DNA of 64,000 nucleotides, from contig CM051456.1 in NCBI GenBank assembly GCA_028274465.1, positions 119,676,880 through 119,740,879 on the forward strand, in the 5' to 3' direction. Source of the DNA: Plantago ovata (lineage: Eukaryota; Streptophyta; Magnoliopsida; Lamiales; Plantaginaceae). The position numbers and the translations under genes are program-made. Positions 63,274-64,000 of the stretch are shown here, in pieces. Position 1 is the stretch's first letter, and every line of letters begins with the position of its first letter. The notes under the pieces are model-generated. The model searched no databases, was not told where the DNA came from, and was given only the letters and a program-made list of their open reading frames with translations.

Positions 63274-63738
63274 CATGATTGAATGATATATTAGTTTTCA
63301 ATGTATGACTATATTTGCAAATGTATTTAGCCAGTATATCGCCCTAGCTTAGCTCCGGTCAAAGATTTCATGAAACCGATAAAATTCATACACTCAAAAA
63401 TCAAAATCAAACTATTGTTGCCGTTTGCGAACTTTACGGCAATCACATACTGTTTACAAGTATATGATATCTCATAGATGGTAAATCACAACGCTCCATT
63501 CGGTGGAACTCAAGTAAACCTACATGTGCCAAAAAATTAAGCTTTACAACACGGCATGTCTAGTTTGCTATACATCGGCGATGTTTTGCTCATTTTTAGA
63601 GGTTATTTTTAGTTGTCTATTTTAAAGAGGCTCACCCGCGTACATAAATTTACACAGTTATATAGAATCTATTTGATGGTTTACACCTTTTAACTCTTGG
63701 CTATCTGATGGACAAGACATACTAGCCGGACGAATGGT
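63274..63738. other. Spacer
   Basis: No gene or element recognised. Confidence 0.4.
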
Positions 63739-63891
63739 GGCTCTGTTATCTTCATCCGAAAACTCACTATTTTCAGTTATGTTCAGTTCAATTCTGTTCA
63801 GACTTTCTTAGTTATATTTTATACTACAAATAAATTATGATCAGTTCAGTTCAATTTTGTTCAGTTCAATTCAGACGAAAATAACAGTTTC
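63739..63891. mobile_element. Tourist-like MITE, copy 3
   Basis: The left end GGCTCTGTTATCTTCATCCG and the right end (inverse of GAAACTGTTATTTTCGTCTG) match copies 1 and 2, with the same TTCAGTTCAG interior. The TTA flanks are no longer intact, so this is the oldest-looking copy. Confidence 0.65.
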
Positions 63892-64000
63892 TAATAGGTT
63901 AATAGGTTACGACGTTTTATTTTGAGGAAGTGTATTAATTGTACACTTGATTGTAATCTCTGAAATTTTGATGTTAAAATAGTTGGTCTTGGAAGTTTAG

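Overview
The window is a nuclear chromosome segment from a dicot-type flowering plant. Genes carry spliceosomal GT-AG introns, and intergenic DNA is very A+T-rich and full of plant-type MITEs, SINEs and LINE debris. The protein set (AMT1 ammonium transporter, plastid beta-amylase, CYP79-type P450, small acidic protein SMAP1, a plant AMBRA1-like WD40 protein) is common to eudicots; the order cannot be fixed from sequence alone.

Layout. 1-8 kb: an intronless AMT1 gene (1097-2584, +), a MITE/LINE-tail-rich spacer, and a two-exon gene for an unknown, probably organellar membrane protein (6455-8177, -). 9.4-9.6 kb: a 62-codon SMAP1 gene (+). 11.3-17.9 kb: a 14-exon AMBRA1-like WD40 gene on the minus strand, reconstructed here exon by exon (843 aa). 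It has an in-frame 246-bp tandem duplication in its largest exon and a SINE in a long intron. 18-29.5 kb: gene-free, with minisatellites, MITE and hAT fragments and degenerate retroelement tails.

29.9-39.3 kb is the gene-dense core: plastid beta-amylase BAM1 (four exons, +) behind four G-boxes; a CYP79-type P450 (two exons, +); a truncated and frameshifted tandem copy of that P450; a small LEA/KIN2-like gene with four perfect-register 11-residue repeats (three exons, +); and a convergent two-exon gene for a probably N-myristoylated coiled-coil protein (-). BAM1, with its ABRE-like promoter, and the LEA-like gene both fit stress physiology, but nothing shows they are co-regulated.

39.3-64 kb holds no convincing host gene. 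It contains a 640-bp hAT-type element with an exact 8-bp duplication, SINEs, two decayed LINEs (47.5-49.9 kb and 54.3-56.8 kb, the latter with reverse transcriptase, zinc-finger and RNase H parts), a 1.6-kb G+C-rich minisatellite (52.0-53.7 kb), a 1.5-kb hAT-like element with a nested palindrome-rich block, a 958-bp element with about 150-bp inverted arms and an exact 10-bp duplication, a near-perfect Stowaway hairpin, and a third copy of a Tourist-like MITE also found at the start of the window.

I did not find a convincing novel multi-gene system. The most interesting points are the duplicated segment in the AMBRA1-like protein, the apparent loss of the BAM1 redox cysteine beside an ABRE-rich promoter, the CYP79 gene/pseudogene pair with an unusual heme motif, and the G+C-rich minisatellite.
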